Source: Propionicimonas paludicola
GTDB lineage: Bacteria > Actinomycetota > Actinomycetes > Propionibacteriales > Propionibacteriaceae
Assembly (NCBI RefSeq): GCF_002563675.1
Contig: NZ_PDJC01000001.1
Coordinates: 1,364,001 to 1,428,000, forward strand
Direction: 5' to 3'
DNA length: 64,000 bases
Shown here: piece after piece, positions 17,158 through 26,855 of the stretch
Layout: every line of letters begins with the position of its first letter
Numbering within the stretch: position 1 is the first letter of the stretch
Program-made: the position numbers and the translations under genes
Notes under the pieces: generated by a model
Seen by the model: only the letters and a program-made list of their open reading frames with translations
What the model was told of the DNA's origin: nothing
Databases searched by the model: none

Positions 17158-18351
17158 CTACTTCTTCCGCTGGCTGCGCGGCTGCTTGGCCCGCTGATTA
17201 CGGACGCCGGAGTCCAGACGATCGGCCGCCACCAGACCCAGCTTCTCCGGGTCGGTGGTCGGAGCCACGGTGCCGGGCACGGCCACGGCCACCTTGCGCG
17301 ACTTGGTGGGGTTCTTCTCCACTCCGCGAGAGGCGCGACGCTCCAGCCGCTGCCGATGCTCGACCATGTCAGGATCAGCTTCGCGCATCTGGGCCAGCAA
17401 CGGCGTCGCGATGAAGATCGACGAGTAGGCACCGGCGATCATGCCGACGAACAGAGCCAGGCCCAGGTCCTCCAGCGGACCGCCACCGAGGTAGAACACG
17501 CCGGCCGTGAGCAGCGCCGCCACCGGCAGCACGCCGATGATCGTGGTGTTCACCGAGCGGACCAGCACCTGGTTCAGAGCGGTGTTGGACAGCTGCGAGT
17601 AGGTGAACCGGGAGTTGGTGATGTCCCGGGTGTTCTCGCGGATCTTGTCGAAGACCACCACCGTGTCGTACAGCGAGTAACCCAGGATGGTCAGCACGCC
17701 GATCATGGTGGCCGGAGTGACCGTGAACCCGACGAGGGCGTACACGCCCACGGTGATCACCAGGTCGTGCACCAGGGCAACGATGGCCGAGACGCTCATC
17801 TTGAAGTCTCGGAAGTAGACCCAGATCAGCACCATCACCAAGGCCAAGAAGACCACCAGAGCGATCAACGCCTGGGTGGTGATCTGCTGCCCCCACGAGG
17901 CGCCGATCAGCGAGTAGGCGACCTCCTCGGGCTGCAGGCCGCCGACCTTGGCGATCGCACCCTTGACCTTGGTCACTTCTTCGCCAGTCAGGGCCAGCGT
18001 CTGCACCCGCACCTGGTTGTCGCCGACGGTGGTGACGTTCACCTCGTTGGCGTCGGAGAGGCCCAGCGACACCACGGCGTTGCGGACGTCCGGAACCGTG
18101 GTCGCGGTGACCTTGATCGGCGCCTGGAAGACCGAACCGCCCTGGAACTCGATGCCCCAGTTCAGACCGCGGACGCCCAGCGCCAGGAAGGCGATGGCCA
18201 ACGCGATGGCCGAGATGATGTACCAACGGTTCCGCTTGGCCACGAAGTCGTAGGAGACCTCACCGGTGTACAGCTTGTGGGCGAGGCCGGCCTTGCGGAC
18301 CGGGCTCGCGAGCGCCTCGTCCGGCTCCACCGGAGTCTGCTGATCGGTCAT
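17158..18351 (-). CDS. secF: Protein translocase subunit SecF
   Basis: SecF forms the SecDF complex, which uses the proton gradient to pull exported proteins across the membrane after SecA/SecYEG action. It has 397 residues. After a short cytoplasmic N-terminus there is helix 1 with ALGVRGLNWGIEFQGGS (the SecF DxGG-like start), a periplasmic P4 domain, and then five helices containing LGYSLYDTVVVFDKIREN and the RSVNTTIIGVLPV region. The C-terminal cytoplasmic tail of about 75 residues is basic (ending in KQPRSQRKK), longer than in E. coli but common in actinobacteria. The ATG overlaps the secD stop by 4 bases, ensuring equal production. Confidence 0.97.
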   Translation of the reverse strand: MTDQQTPVEPDEALASPVRKAGLAHKLYTGEVSYDFVAKRNRWYIISAIALAIAFLALGVRGLNWGIEFQGGSVFQAPIKVTATTVPDVRNAVVSLGLSDANEVNVTTVGDNQVRVQTLALTGEEVTKVKGAIAKVGGLQPEEVAYSLIGASWGQQITTQALIALVVFLALVMVLIWVYFRDFKMSVSAIVALVHDLVITVGVYALVGFTVTPATMIGVLTILGYSLYDTVVVFDKIRENTRDITNSRFTYSQLSNTALNQVLVRSVNTTIIGVLPVAALLTAGVFYLGGGPLEDLGLALFVGMIAGAYSSIFIATPLLAQMREADPDMVEHRQRLERRASRGVEKNPTKSRKVAVAVPGTVAPTTDPEKLGLVAADRLDSGVRNQRAKQPRSQRKK

Positions 18352-20051
18352 CGGGTCTCCCCTCCAACAGTCGCCACGGACTTACGCCGTGAGTTGTGCA
18401 ATGGCGGGTTGGTCGCACCCATGTGCTCGGCCTCGAAGCCCGAGAAGCGATGTCCCTCACCGAAGAACTTGGTCTTGCCGAGCAGCGTCATCAACGGCTT
18501 GGTGAAGCAGAACACCACCACGATGTCGATCAGCGTGGTCAGACCCAGCGTGAACGCGAAGCCCTTCACCGCACCGATGGCCAGGATGAACAAGACCAGC
18601 GCCGACAGCAGCGAAACCGAGTCGGCGGCCAGAATCGTCTTGCGGGAGCGAACCCAGCCGGTCTCGATGGCGGTGCGCAGACTGCGCCCCTCTCGCACTT
18701 CATCTCGTATTCGTTCGAAGTAGATGATGAACGAGTCCGCGGTCACACCGATGGCCACGATCGCACCGGCCACACCGGGCAGGTTCAACGCGAAGCCCAT
18801 GGCTTGGCCCAGCAGGACCATCGACGACCAGGTCAGCAATGCCGCCACCACAAGGGACATCGACACCACCACTGCCAGACCTCGGTAGTACAGGATGCTG
18901 TACAGCAGCACCAGGCCCAGGCCGATCAGGCCGGCGATGATGCCGGCGTGCAGCTGGTCGATACCGAGCTTGGCCGACACGTTCTCCACGCTGGACAGGT
19001 CGAAGGTCAGCGGCAGCGCACCGTAGGAGAGCACCGTGGCCAGATCGCTGGCGCTCTTCTGGGTGAAGTTGCCCGAGATCGAGGCCCGACCACCCGCGAT
19101 GGCGCCCTTGGTCACCTCCGGAGAGGAGATGACCTTTCCGTCCAGGACGATGCCGAACTGGTTCTTCGGGCTCGACTGACCGTTCAGGTACTTGGTCACC
19201 TGGAAGAACTGATCGGCTGCGGTCGGGTTGAACTGCAACTCGACCTCCCAGCTGACCGAGTTCTGCGGGACGCCGGCGGTGGCCCGAGAGACGTCCGAGC
19301 CCTTGATCAGCGCCGGGCCCAGCAGGTACTTGTAGGTGCCGGACTGATCACAGGCGATCAGCGGCTCGGTGGTGACGTCCGGGAACGGGTCGCCACACTT
19401 GAAGGCCGCGAAGTCGGCGTTGTCCCGATCGCTGGGCGTCCAGGCGAGCAGGTCGGTCAGACTCTTGGTCTGGCCGCCGGCCGGCTCAGCAGTCGGCCGC
19501 GGGCTGGCCACCGGAGTGGGCAGTGCGGGCAACGGACGCCGGTTGGTCGACTCGGTGGCCTGCGGGCTCGGCGATGAGCTCGGTGACGTCGCCGGCGAAG
19601 CGGACGTGGTCGGAGTGCCCGAGGCACTCGGCGTCGCCTCGCCACCGGGGTTGATGCTGCCGGTCGGCGAAGCGTCTGCGGCGTAAACCATCCGGAAGTA
19701 CAGCTGAGCGGTCTGGCCGACGAGCTTGAGCAAGTCGTCCTTCTGGACGTTCGGCGCGGTGACGATGATCTGAGTCTCGCCGGAGGTGGTCACCTCGGTC
19801 TCGCCGACGCCATTGGCGTCCACGCGCTGCTGCAGGATGGTCCGGGCCAACTCCAGGCTCTTCGGATCGACCCGGCCGTCGCCGGTGGAGTTCTTCGCGG
19901 TCAGCGTGATGGTGGTGCCACCGCGCAGGTCCAGGCCGAGTTTGGGGGCCCAGGCATTCGTTACCGCCATGATGGTGAACATCCCGCCGATTACCAGCGC
20001 GAGAATCACCAGCGTGCGTAGCGAGTGACTGTGGTGCTTGCTAGTTGCCAC
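18348..20051 (-). CDS. secD: Protein translocase subunit SecD, with Ser/Thr/Pro-rich insertion
   Basis: SecD is the large subunit of SecDF, which drives late steps of protein export. The 567 residues contain an N-terminal helix (about 12-31), the signature KLGLDLRGG, a large extracellular P1 domain, and six helices in all, with IGVTADSFIIYFERIRDE in the later membrane part. Residues 127-192 are a low-complexity Ser/Thr/Pro/Ala stretch inside the P1 region. I chose GTG at 20051, 17 bases after the yajC stop and preceded by AAGG at 6 bases. The longer frame opening at 20138 would overlap yajC by about 70 bases and lacks homologous-looking sequence. It is coupled to secF by ATGA. Confidence 0.95.
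   Translation of the reverse strand: MATSKHHSHSLRTLVILALVIGGMFTIMAVTNAWAPKLGLDLRGGTTITLTAKNSTGDGRVDPKSLELARTILQQRVDANGVGETEVTTSGETQIIVTAPNVQKDDLLKLVGQTAQLYFRMVYAADASPTGSINPGGEATPSASGTPTTSASPATSPSSSPSPQATESTNRRPLPALPTPVASPRPTAEPAGGQTKSLTDLLAWTPSDRDNADFAAFKCGDPFPDVTTEPLIACDQSGTYKYLLGPALIKGSDVSRATAGVPQNSVSWEVELQFNPTAADQFFQVTKYLNGQSSPKNQFGIVLDGKVISSPEVTKGAIAGGRASISGNFTQKSASDLATVLSYGALPLTFDLSSVENVSAKLGIDQLHAGIIAGLIGLGLVLLYSILYYRGLAVVVSMSLVVAALLTWSSMVLLGQAMGFALNLPGVAGAIVAIGVTADSFIIYFERIRDEVREGRSLRTAIETGWVRSRKTILAADSVSLLSALVLFILAIGAVKGFAFTLGLTTLIDIVVVFCFTKPLMTLLGKTKFFGEGHRFSGFEAEHMGATNPPLHNSRRKSVATVGGETR
19476..19673 (-). repeat. Low-complexity Ser/Thr/Pro/Ala-coding insertion within secD
   Basis: About 66 codons (residues 127-192) code almost only for S, T, P, A and G, for example PSASGTPTTSASPATSPSSS, followed by PALPTPVASPRPTAEP. 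It is a disordered linker exposed outside the membrane, not an ordered domain. Confidence 0.85.
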
Positions 20052-20067
20052 TGTGTACCTTGTCAGC

Positions 20068-20409
20068 TCAGTTCTGGTCAGCCGTGGGGACGTCGTCGGT
20101 GACGTCCGGCTCTGCGTTGTCCTCATTGTCATCGGCATACTCGAACTCGTCGTCCACCGACTGCATGCTGATCGCGCCCTTGACGACGGTCATTTCGACT
20201 CCGGGCGAAATCTCGATGATCGCCTGCTTCTCACCCAAGTGCTTGATGGTGCCGACGATCCCAGAGATGGTCATAACCCGCACGCCCGGGGCCAGGGTCT
20301 CCATGTGAGCCTTCTGCTCCTTGGCCCGCTTCTGCTGCGGCCGAATGATCATGAAGTAGAAGCCTGCGAACATCAGCACGATCAGGCCGATCATGGTCGG
20401 ATCTGGCAT
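20068..20409 (-). CDS. yajC: Preprotein translocase subunit YajC
   Basis: YajC is a small membrane partner of SecDF. The 113-residue protein has an N-terminal membrane helix (about residues 7-22), the family signature FYFMIIRPQQKRAKEQK just after it, and a conserved beta-rich domain (GVRVMTISGIVGTI, then EISPGVEMTVVKGAI). The C-terminal 30 residues are acidic, an actinobacterial trait. The ATG at 20409 is preferred over the adjacent GTG because AAGGAC lies at 6 bases. A promoter-like pair lies upstream (20464-20491). It is followed by secD, secF and apt in the usual order. Confidence 0.95.
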   Translation of the reverse strand: MPDPTMIGLIVLMFAGFYFMIIRPQQKRAKEQKAHMETLAPGVRVMTISGIVGTIKHLGEKQAIIEISPGVEMTVVKGAISMQSVDDEFEYADDNEDNAEPDVTDDVPTADQN

Positions 20410-20463
20410 CACAAAGTCCTTACCGCTCGATGGGGGCCGGCGGCCAAAGCCAGCCGAGGTAGA

Positions 20464-20491
20464 AGCCTAGCGCTCCGACCAGCCAAGTCAC
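20464..20491 (-). promoter_or_regulatory. Putative yajC-secDF promoter
   Basis: On the minus strand GTGACT (20491-20486) and TAGGCT (20469-20464) are separated by 16 bases, matching sigma-A hexamers at four of six and a typical actinobacterial -10 form. Transcription would start near 20457, giving a leader of about 48 bases. Confidence 0.5.
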
Positions 20492-20509
20492 ATCCGACGC
20501 CAGCGCAGC

Positions 20510-21580
20510 TCAGCTGTCCGGTTCATCGAAAAGCTCCAGCTGCCCGGCACCGGTTCTCGCCTGCCGCGGTGGGGTCAGCCCGAGATGTTGCCAGGCCCGG
20601 GGGGTGGCCACCCGTCCGCGCGGCGTCCGCATCAAGAACCCCTCGCGGACCAGGAACGGCTCGGCGACCTCTTCGATGGTCTCGGGTTCCTCGGCCACGG
20701 CCAGGGCCAAGGTGGTCAGGCCGACCGGACCGCCACCGAAGCTGCGGCACAACGCATCCAGCACCCCGCGGTCGAGCCGGTCCAGGCCGAGCGGATCCAC
20801 TTCGTAGAGCTCCAGCGCCGCGCGGGCGATCCGCTCGGTGAGAGTTCCGTCGGAGTGCACCTGGGCATAGTCCCGGACCCGGCGCAGTAGCCGATTCGCG
20901 ATTCGAGGCGTCCCCCGCGAGCGGGAGGCGATCTCGATGGCGGCAGCCCGCTCCAGCCGAATGCCCAGGACGCCGGACGAGCGCACCAGGATCTCCTCTA
21001 GATCGGCACTGGCGTAGAAGTCGAGCTGCGCGGTGAACCCGAACCGATCCCGCAGCGGACCGGGCAGCAGCCCGGCTCGAGTGGTCGCCCCGACCAGCGT
21101 GAATCGCGGAATCTCCAGCGGAATGGCGGTGGCCCCGGGCCCCTTGCCGACGACCACGTCGACTCGGAAGTCCTCCATGGCCAGATAGAGCATCTCCTCG
21201 GCCGGACGCGACATCCGATGGATCTCGTCGAGGAAGAAGACTTCACCCTCGGTCAATCCGGACAGGATGGCGGCCAGGTCGCCGGCGTGTTGAATCGCCG
21301 GACCCGACGAGATTCGAATCGAGGCACCCAGCTCGGCCGCGATGATCATGGCCAGAGTGGTCTTGCCCAGGCCGGGCGGCCCGGACAGCAGTACGTGATC
21401 GGGAACCGTCCCCCGCTGCCGGGCGGCCGCGAGGACCAGGCCCAGCTGGTCGCTGACCCGCTGCTGGCCACGGAAGTCCGCCAGCGCGGAAGGACGCAGC
21501 GCGGACTCGGCGGCGCGCTCGTCGGAGTGGATGTTGGGGTCGAGCGGGTCGAGCTCGGAATCGTGGGCCACGGAGGTCAC
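20510..21580 (-). CDS. ruvB: Holliday junction branch migration helicase RuvB
   Basis: RuvB is the hexameric AAA+ motor that, with RuvA, moves Holliday junctions during recombination repair. The 356 residues include Walker A ([11 protein letters not shown]), Walker B (FLDEIHR), sensor 1 (LVGATTRAG), the arginine finger region (GPLRDRFG) and the C-terminal winged helix ([21 protein letters not shown]). The start overlaps the ruvA stop by 4 bases. It is the last gene of the LexA-box-controlled ruvCAB unit; yajC follows about 100 bases downstream and appears to have its own promoter. Confidence 0.98.
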   Translation of the reverse strand: MTSVAHDSELDPLDPNIHSDERAAESALRPSALADFRGQQRVSDQLGLVLAAARQRGTVPDHVLLSGPPGLGKTTLAMIIAAELGASIRISSGPAIQHAGDLAAILSGLTEGEVFFLDEIHRMSRPAEEMLYLAMEDFRVDVVVGKGPGATAIPLEIPRFTLVGATTRAGLLPGPLRDRFGFTAQLDFYASADLEEILVRSSGVLGIRLERAAAIEIASRSRGTPRIANRLLRRVRDYAQVHSDGTLTERIARAALELYEVDPLGLDRLDRGVLDALCRSFGGGPVGLTTLALAVAEEPETIEEVAEPFLVREGFLMRTPRGRVATPRAWQHLGLTPPRQARTGAGQLELFDEPDS

Positions 21581-22179
21581 TTTGCCAGGGTTCGCAGCGC
21601 GGCTCGCAGCAGCACCGAAACCGGCGTGTCCGGATCGGCCTCGACCAGCCCGGATACCTGGTCACAAGCGGCCTCGGCGTCTCGGGTCGAGTAGCCGAGC
21701 CCTTCCAGCGCACCGCACACCTGGTCTCGCCAGTCGCCGGGCAACTCACTGAGCCCGCGGGTGGGGCCGGCACCCAAGAGGCCAGTCACCTTGTCCTTGA
21801 GTTCGAGCACCAGCTTGGCCGCACCCTTGGCGCCGATTCCGGGCACCTTGGTGATGGCCGCGGTGTTGCCGGCGTTCACCGCCCGGGCGAAATCGGACGG
21901 AGTGAACACCGAGACCACGGCCAGTGCGATCCGCGGACCGATCCCGGAGGCGGTCTGGACGAGTTCGAAGCAGTCCCGCTCCTCCGCTTCGGCGAAGCCG
22001 TACAAGGTCAGCGAGTCCTCCCGGACCACCAGCGAGGTGTGCAGTCGGATCGACTCCCCCGGCCGGGCTCCGGCAGCGGTGGCCGGGGTGCACAGCACCT
22101 TCAGGCCGAGTCCGCTGAGTTCGACCACCACCCAGGTGCCGCCGACGGCGACCACCCGTCCGCTCAGTTGCGCGATCAT
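21577..22179 (-). CDS. ruvA: Holliday junction branch migration protein RuvA
   Basis: RuvA forms a tetramer that binds the four-way junction and loads RuvB. It has 200 residues with the three family domains: an N-terminal OB fold ([14 protein letters not shown]), a double helix-hairpin-helix region ([15 protein letters not shown] and [19 protein letters not shown]) and a C-terminal RuvB-binding helical domain that begins at about residue 150. It overlaps ruvC and ruvB by 4 bases each, so the three proteins are made together. Confidence 0.97.
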   Translation of the reverse strand: MIAQLSGRVVAVGGTWVVVELSGLGLKVLCTPATAAGARPGESIRLHTSLVVREDSLTLYGFAEAEERDCFELVQTASGIGPRIALAVVSVFTPSDFARAVNAGNTAAITKVPGIGAKGAAKLVLELKDKVTGLLGAGPTRGLSELPGDWRDQVCGALEGLGYSTRDAEAACDQVSGLVEADPDTPVSVLLRAALRTLAK

Positions 22180-22700
22180 GCGCTGGCCCTCCCCTGACGC
22201 GCCACCGCGGCGGCGATCCGATCATTGGCCGCACCCCGCCACAGATGACAGATGGCCAAGGCCACGGCATCGGCAGCGTCCGCCGGCTTGGGGGCCGCCT
22301 CGAGCCGCAGCAGCCGGGCCACCATGGCACCGACCTGGGCCTTGTCGGCTCGGCCCGAGCCGGTGATCGCGGCCTTGACCTCGGTCGGGGTATGGGTGTG
22401 CACCGGCAAGCCGGCCCGCGCCGCCACCAACATGGCCAGTCCGGCGGCCTGGGCCGTCCCGATCACCGAGAGCACGTTCTGGTCGGCGAACACCCGCTCC
22501 ACGGCGACGACGTCGGGAGCATGCTCATCGACCCACTGGGTCAGTCCGGCTTCGATTCGAAGCAGCCGCTGCGGAAGCTCCAAGTCAGAGGGCGTGGTGA
22601 TCACTCCGACCGCGACCAAGCGCGGGGCTCGGCCTGGTCCACCTTCGACCACACCGACTCCGCACCTGGTCAGCCCAGGGTCGACGCCAAGTACCCGCAT
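22176..22700 (-). CDS. ruvC: Crossover junction endodeoxyribonuclease RuvC
   Basis: RuvC is the metal-dependent endonuclease that resolves Holliday junctions. It has 174 residues. The first catalytic Asp is in [16 protein letters not shown], the Glu in [12 protein letters not shown], and the final acidic pair in [18 protein letters not shown] at 22700 is the only sensible start and follows the LexA box by 10 bases. It is the first gene of ruvC-ruvA-ruvB, all joined by 4-base overlaps. The upstream yebC gene is separated by a strong hairpin, so ruvCAB is expected to be its own DNA-damage-induced unit. Confidence 0.97.
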   Translation of the reverse strand: MRVLGVDPGLTRCGVGVVEGGPGRAPRLVAVGVITTPSDLELPQRLLRIEAGLTQWVDEHAPDVVAVERVFADQNVLSVIGTAQAAGLAMLVAARAGLPVHTHTPTEVKAAITGSGRADKAQVGAMVARLLRLEAAPKPADAADAVALAICHLWRGAANDRIAAAVARQGRASA

Positions 22701-22710
22701 CAGCAGCCAT

Positions 22711-22732
22711 CCGAACGCATGTTCGAAGACTA
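22711..22732 (-). promoter_or_regulatory. LexA (SOS) box and -10 element of ruvCAB
   Basis: The minus strand reads TCGAACATGCGTTCGG at 22726-22711, which matches the actinobacterial LexA consensus TCGAAC-N4-GTTCGA except at the last base. It directly follows TAGTCT (22732-22727), a good -10 hexamer, so LexA would cover the transcription start. Finding it before ruvC, an SOS gene in mycobacteria, supports the assignment. Confidence 0.85.
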
Positions 22733-22759
22733 GCCCGGACCACCCACGGTGGCCGGGCT
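22732..22759 (-). terminator. Hairpin downstream of yebC
   Basis: Arms AGCCCGG-(A)-CCACC (22732-22744) and GGTGGCCGGGCT (22748-22759) pair over 12 bases with a single bulged A and a 3-base loop. It lies just past the yebC stop and before the ruvC promoter, as expected for a terminator. There is no clear T-tract. Confidence 0.7.
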
Positions 22760-22771
22760 GCCACGCCGGGC

Positions 22772-23539
<768 letters not shown>

Positions 23540-23593
23540 GTACATCCCGTCCGTCGTCGCAGGTGCATTTTGCGCGCCCTAGTCTAGGCCACC

Positions 23594-23599
23594 TACTCT
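23594..23599 (+). promoter_or_regulatory. Putative -10 element of a leaderless promoter for the lipoate ligase gene
   Basis: TACTCT is followed by exactly 7 bases and then the ATG at 23607. A TTGCGC hexamer lies 18 bases upstream. No ribosome binding site is present, so a leaderless transcript is likely. Confidence 0.6.
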
Positions 23600-23606
23600 C
23601 GCCTGC

Positions 23607-24695
23607 ATGAGCGAGCCTCTGCATGGCGAGTACAAGGTCCCCGGCGGGAAGCTGGTGGCGGTCGATCTTGCGGTCTCCGAGGAGCGAATCAGCCAGGTGC
23701 ATGTCCATGGCGACTTCTTCCTCGACCCCGATGAGGCGCTCGAGGTGATCAACTCCTCGCTACTGGGCACACCGGTGACCGCACCGCCGTCCGAGCTGGC
23801 TCGCCGGGTGCAGGACGCACTGGATCAGGCTCGGATCGAGGCAACTCTGCCGGCCCCAGTGACCATGGCCGGCTTCGATGCCCACGCGATCGCCATGGCC
23901 GTCCGTCGGGCGCTCGGCAAGGCCAGCAGCTGGGCCGACCACGAGATCAGCTTCCTGGACCCCGGTCCGCTGCCGCCGGTGATGCATGCCGCCCTGGACG
24001 AGGTGCTCGGCCGCGAGCTCGCCGCCGGACGACGCGGCCCGACCTTCCGATTCTGGGAGTGGCAGGACCCGGCCGTCGTGATCGGCTCGTTCCAGTCGCT
24101 GCACAATGAGGTCGACCAGGAGGCGGCCGCCGCGCTCGGCATTCAGGTGGTCCGGCGGATCTCCGGCGGCGGTGCCATGTTCATGGAGGCCGGCAACTGC
24201 ATCACCTTCTCCCTGGTCGTCCCCGAGACTCTGGTGGACGGGATGAGCTACGAGGCCTCTTACGCCTTCCTCGATCAGTGGGTGCTGACCGCACTGGCCA
24301 AGGTGGGCGTCCAGGCTCACTACGCCGGGCTCAACGACATCGCCTCCGATGCCGGCAAGCTGGCCGGAGCTGCCCAGAAGCGCTTCGTGGGTGGTGCCGT
24401 GTTGCACCACGTGACCATGGCCTACGACATCGACGCCGACAAGATGCTGCAGGTGCTGCGGATCGGCCGGGAAAAGCTGTCTGACAAGGGCACCAAGAGC
24501 GCCAACAAGCGGGTCGACCCGGTCCGCTCACAGACTCACTTGGCCCGCGCAGAGGTAATCGCCTCGTTCACCGAGACCTTCCGTGAGCTCTACCGAGTGC
24601 AGGACTCCGCCCTCACCGCCGACGAACTGGCCAAGGCCACCGACCTCGTCCGGACCAAGTTCGGCACCCCGGAGTGGACCGCCCGGGTCCCCTGA
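23607..24695 (+). CDS. Lipoate--protein ligase with N-terminal accessory (LplB-like) domain
   Basis: This 362-residue protein is expected to attach lipoate, through lipoyl-AMP, to the lipoyl domains of 2-oxoacid dehydrogenases or glycine cleavage protein H. Residues about 8-60 (EYKVPGGKLVAVDL, then HVHGDFFLDP) look like the small accessory domain that is C-terminal in E. coli LplA and a separate LplB protein in Thermoplasma. Residues about 125-340 form the catalytic BPL/LPL domain: FWEWQDPAVVIGSFQ, VVRRISGGGAMF (the RR.SGGG motif) and a possible nucleotide-binding region DIASDAGKLAGAAQKR with a conserved Lys. The domain order is therefore swapped. The gene is convergent with the GNAT gene, 4 bases apart. 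Confidence 0.85.
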   Translation: MSEPLHGEYKVPGGKLVAVDLAVSEERISQVHVHGDFFLDPDEALEVINSSLLGTPVTAPPSELARRVQDALDQARIEATLPAPVTMAGFDAHAIAMAVRRALGKASSWADHEISFLDPGPLPPVMHAALDEVLGRELAAGRRGPTFRFWEWQDPAVVIGSFQSLHNEVDQEAAAALGIQVVRRISGGGAMFMEAGNCITFSLVVPETLVDGMSYEASYAFLDQWVLTALAKVGVQAHYAGLNDIASDAGKLAGAAQKRFVGGAVLHHVTMAYDIDADKMLQVLRIGREKLSDKGTKSANKRVDPVRSQTHLARAEVIASFTETFRELYRVQDSALTADELAKATDLVRTKFGTPEWTARVP

Positions 24696-24699
24696 TCAC

Positions 24700-25512
24700 T
24701 CAGCCGGCCGCGCCCTGCCACAGGTAGGGCGTGGTGGTGGTGATCGCCCGCAGCCCGGCCCGCTCCATGATCGGACGGCTGTACGGGGTGCATTCGGCGT
24801 AGATCAGCTCACAGCCGGCCGCGGCGGCCGACTGAGCCCGGGCCGCGGTCAGGGTCCGGTAGATGCCCCGGCCCCGCCAGCCCGGCGCGGTGGCGCCGCC
24901 GAAGAGCCCGGCCACCGGGGGCTCCAGGTCCACCCGTCCCGCGCAGATCGCCCGGTCGCCGTCGGCCACCAGCCACAGCTGCATGGTCTCGGGCCGCTCG
25001 GTCAGGATGGCGATGGTGCGCTCCTGACGATCCGGGCCGGAGCGCTCGAAGACGGCGTCGTGCAACCGGGCCACAGCCGCCACGTCCTCGGCCAGACTGA
25101 CCGGGCCGGCCCCGGCCTGGCGCAGCTGCAGCGGGGCCGGGAGTTCGCCGGGAGCCGCCAGCATGGCCGGCTCGCCGATCATCACCACCTCGACCGGGTC
25201 CGGGGCGAAGCCGGCCGCCCGCAGGGCGGGATCCAGCTCGGGGAGGTCGTCGTGGCCGCGGGTCTTCCATTCGAACTCGGTGATGCCGCGCTCGGTGAAC
25301 CAGCCGGTCGATGCTGCGATCAGCTCAGCCAGGTTCACCCCGGCAAGTTCGTGGCCCTGGTAGCTGACCATTCCGTAGCCGCCGAAGTCGGCCAACCAGA
25401 GTGGTCCCACCTGCGCATGCCCAGCGGCGCCGGCCACCTCGCGTTGCCCGCGGAGCAGCCGGTCATGCGCGGCCAGCAGGCGCAGCCCGTCAGGGTCACT
25501 GACCAGCGACAT
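24700..25512 (-). CDS. GNAT-family N-acetyltransferase
   Basis: This is a 270-residue cytoplasmic protein. The C-terminal 120 residues form an acetyl-CoA-binding GNAT domain with the P-loop-like motif [13 protein letters not shown], followed by the [15 protein letters not shown] stretch typical of the last strand and helix. The N-terminal half is less conserved and may be a second, degenerate GNAT repeat. The substrate is unknown. The ATG at 25512 has AGGAAG 6 bases before it and overlaps the end of priA by 17 bases, so it is the last gene of the his operon, at the place where hisF usually lies in relatives. Nothing in it suggests a histidine-pathway enzyme. Confidence 0.8.
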
Positions 25513-26218
25513 CGAGGGCTTCCTCGAGAGTGAAGTTGCCCACGTACAGAGCCGTGCCGATGATCGCGCCCTCGACGCCCAGCGGAACCAGTTCGCGCAG
25601 CGCGCGCAGGTCGTCCAGCTGGGAGATGCCGCCGCTGGCCACCACCTTGGCGTCGGTGCGTGCACACACCTCGCTGAGCAGTTCCAGGTTCGGCCCGCTG
25701 AGCATGCCGTCGCTGGCCACATCGGTCACCACATAGCGAGTGCAGCCGGCTGCGTTGAGCCGCTCCAGGGTTGGCCACAGCTCGCCGCCTTCGCGGGTCC
25801 AGCCGCGCGCGGCCAGCCGGGTGCCGCGGACGTCCAGGCCGATGGCGATGCGATCCCCGTACTCGGCGATGATGGCATCGCACCAGTCCGGGTTCTCCAG
25901 CGCCGCCGTGCCGATGTTCACCCGGCGGCAGCCAGTACTCAGCGCCCGGGTCAGTGAGGCGTCGTCCCGGATGCCCCCGGACAGCTCGACCTTCAGCTCG
26001 AGCTCGCTGATGATCCCGGCCAGAAGCTCGGCATTGCTGCCCCGGCCGAAGGCCGCGTCCAGGTCGACCAGGTGCAGCCATTCCGCGCCGGCGTCCTGCC
26101 AACGCTTCGCGGCCGCCAGCGGGTCGCCGAAGACCTTCTCACTTCCGGCGACACCTTGGACCAGCTGAACCGCCTGGCCGCCTTGGACATCGACGGCCGG
26201 CAACAGTTCAAGCTTCAT
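25496..26218 (-). CDS. priA: Phosphoribosyl isomerase A, HisA/PriA type
   Basis: The enzyme isomerises ProFAR to PRFAR in histidine synthesis. In actinobacteria the homologous PriA also isomerises phosphoribosylanthranilate for tryptophan synthesis. The 240-residue TIM barrel has the first catalytic Asp in [16 protein letters not shown], the [10 protein letters not shown] phosphate-binding stretch, ELSGGIRDD, and the second catalytic Asp in [11 protein letters not shown]. The start overlaps the hisH stop by 11 bases. No trpF gene is present with the trp genes of this window, which fits dual function, but that is inference from context and from known actinobacteria. Confidence 0.9.
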
Positions 26219-26855
26219 GGGTCTCCTTCAGGGTGTTCAGCCAGTTGCGCAGCAGCCGTCCCCCGGCCGCCCCGGACTTCTCGGGGTGGAACTGCGTGCT
26301 CCACAGCGGCCCGTACTCCACGGCCGCCACGAATCGGTCTCCGCCATGCTCGGTGTAGCTGGGCAGGGCCTGATCGGGCCATCCCTGGGTGCTGCGCACG
26401 CCGAAGGAATGGACGAAGTAGAACCGCTCGTCCTCAATGTCGGCGAACATCCGGCTGCCGGCGGCCGCCGTGACCGTGTTCCAGCCCATGTGCGGCAACG
26501 GACGTGCCTCCAGTTCGGCGACCACGCCCGGCAACACGCCCAGCCCGGCCGCCTGGCTGCCGTGCTCGACGCCGGCGGCAAACATGACCTGATGACCCAC
26601 GCAGATGCCCAGCACCGGACGTGCGGCGGCCAGCCGCTCGGCGACGATGCGTCCACCGTCGACGGCCAGTAGCCCGTCCATGCAGGCCGCGAAGGCTCCC
26701 ACACCGGGCACCACCAGGCCGTCTGCGTCAAGACAAGTCGCCGGATCGGCGGTGAGCACCACATCGGCGCCGGCAGCAGCCAGCGCCCGGGTGGCCGAGT
26801 GCAGGTTCCCCGAGCCGTAGTCCAGGACCGCGACCAGCGGGCCTCCAGCGGTCAC
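26208..26855 (-). CDS. hisH: Imidazole glycerol phosphate synthase subunit HisH (glutaminase)
   Basis: HisH releases ammonia from glutamine and passes it to HisF for ring closure. It has 215 residues. The class I amidotransferase triad is intact: Cys in [10 protein letters not shown], and His and Glu in TQFHPEKSG. The start is GTG at 26855, overlapping the hisB stop by 4 bases. The partner HisF is not encoded in this window, so its gene must lie elsewhere. Confidence 0.96.
   Translation of the reverse strand: MTAGGPLVAVLDYGSGNLHSATRALAAAGADVVLTADPATCLDADGLVVPGVGAFAACMDGLLAVDGGRIVAERLAAARPVLGICVGHQVMFAAGVEHGSQAAGLGVLPGVVAELEARPLPHMGWNTVTAAAGSRMFADIEDERFYFVHSFGVRSTQGWPDQALPSYTEHGGDRFVAAVEYGPLWSTQFHPEKSGAAGGRLLRNWLNTLKETHEA

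Noticed and set aside
20052-20138. Upstream extension of secD (29 codons)
   Set aside because: It overlaps yajC by about 70 bases, and the GTG at 20051 has AAGG at 6 bases.
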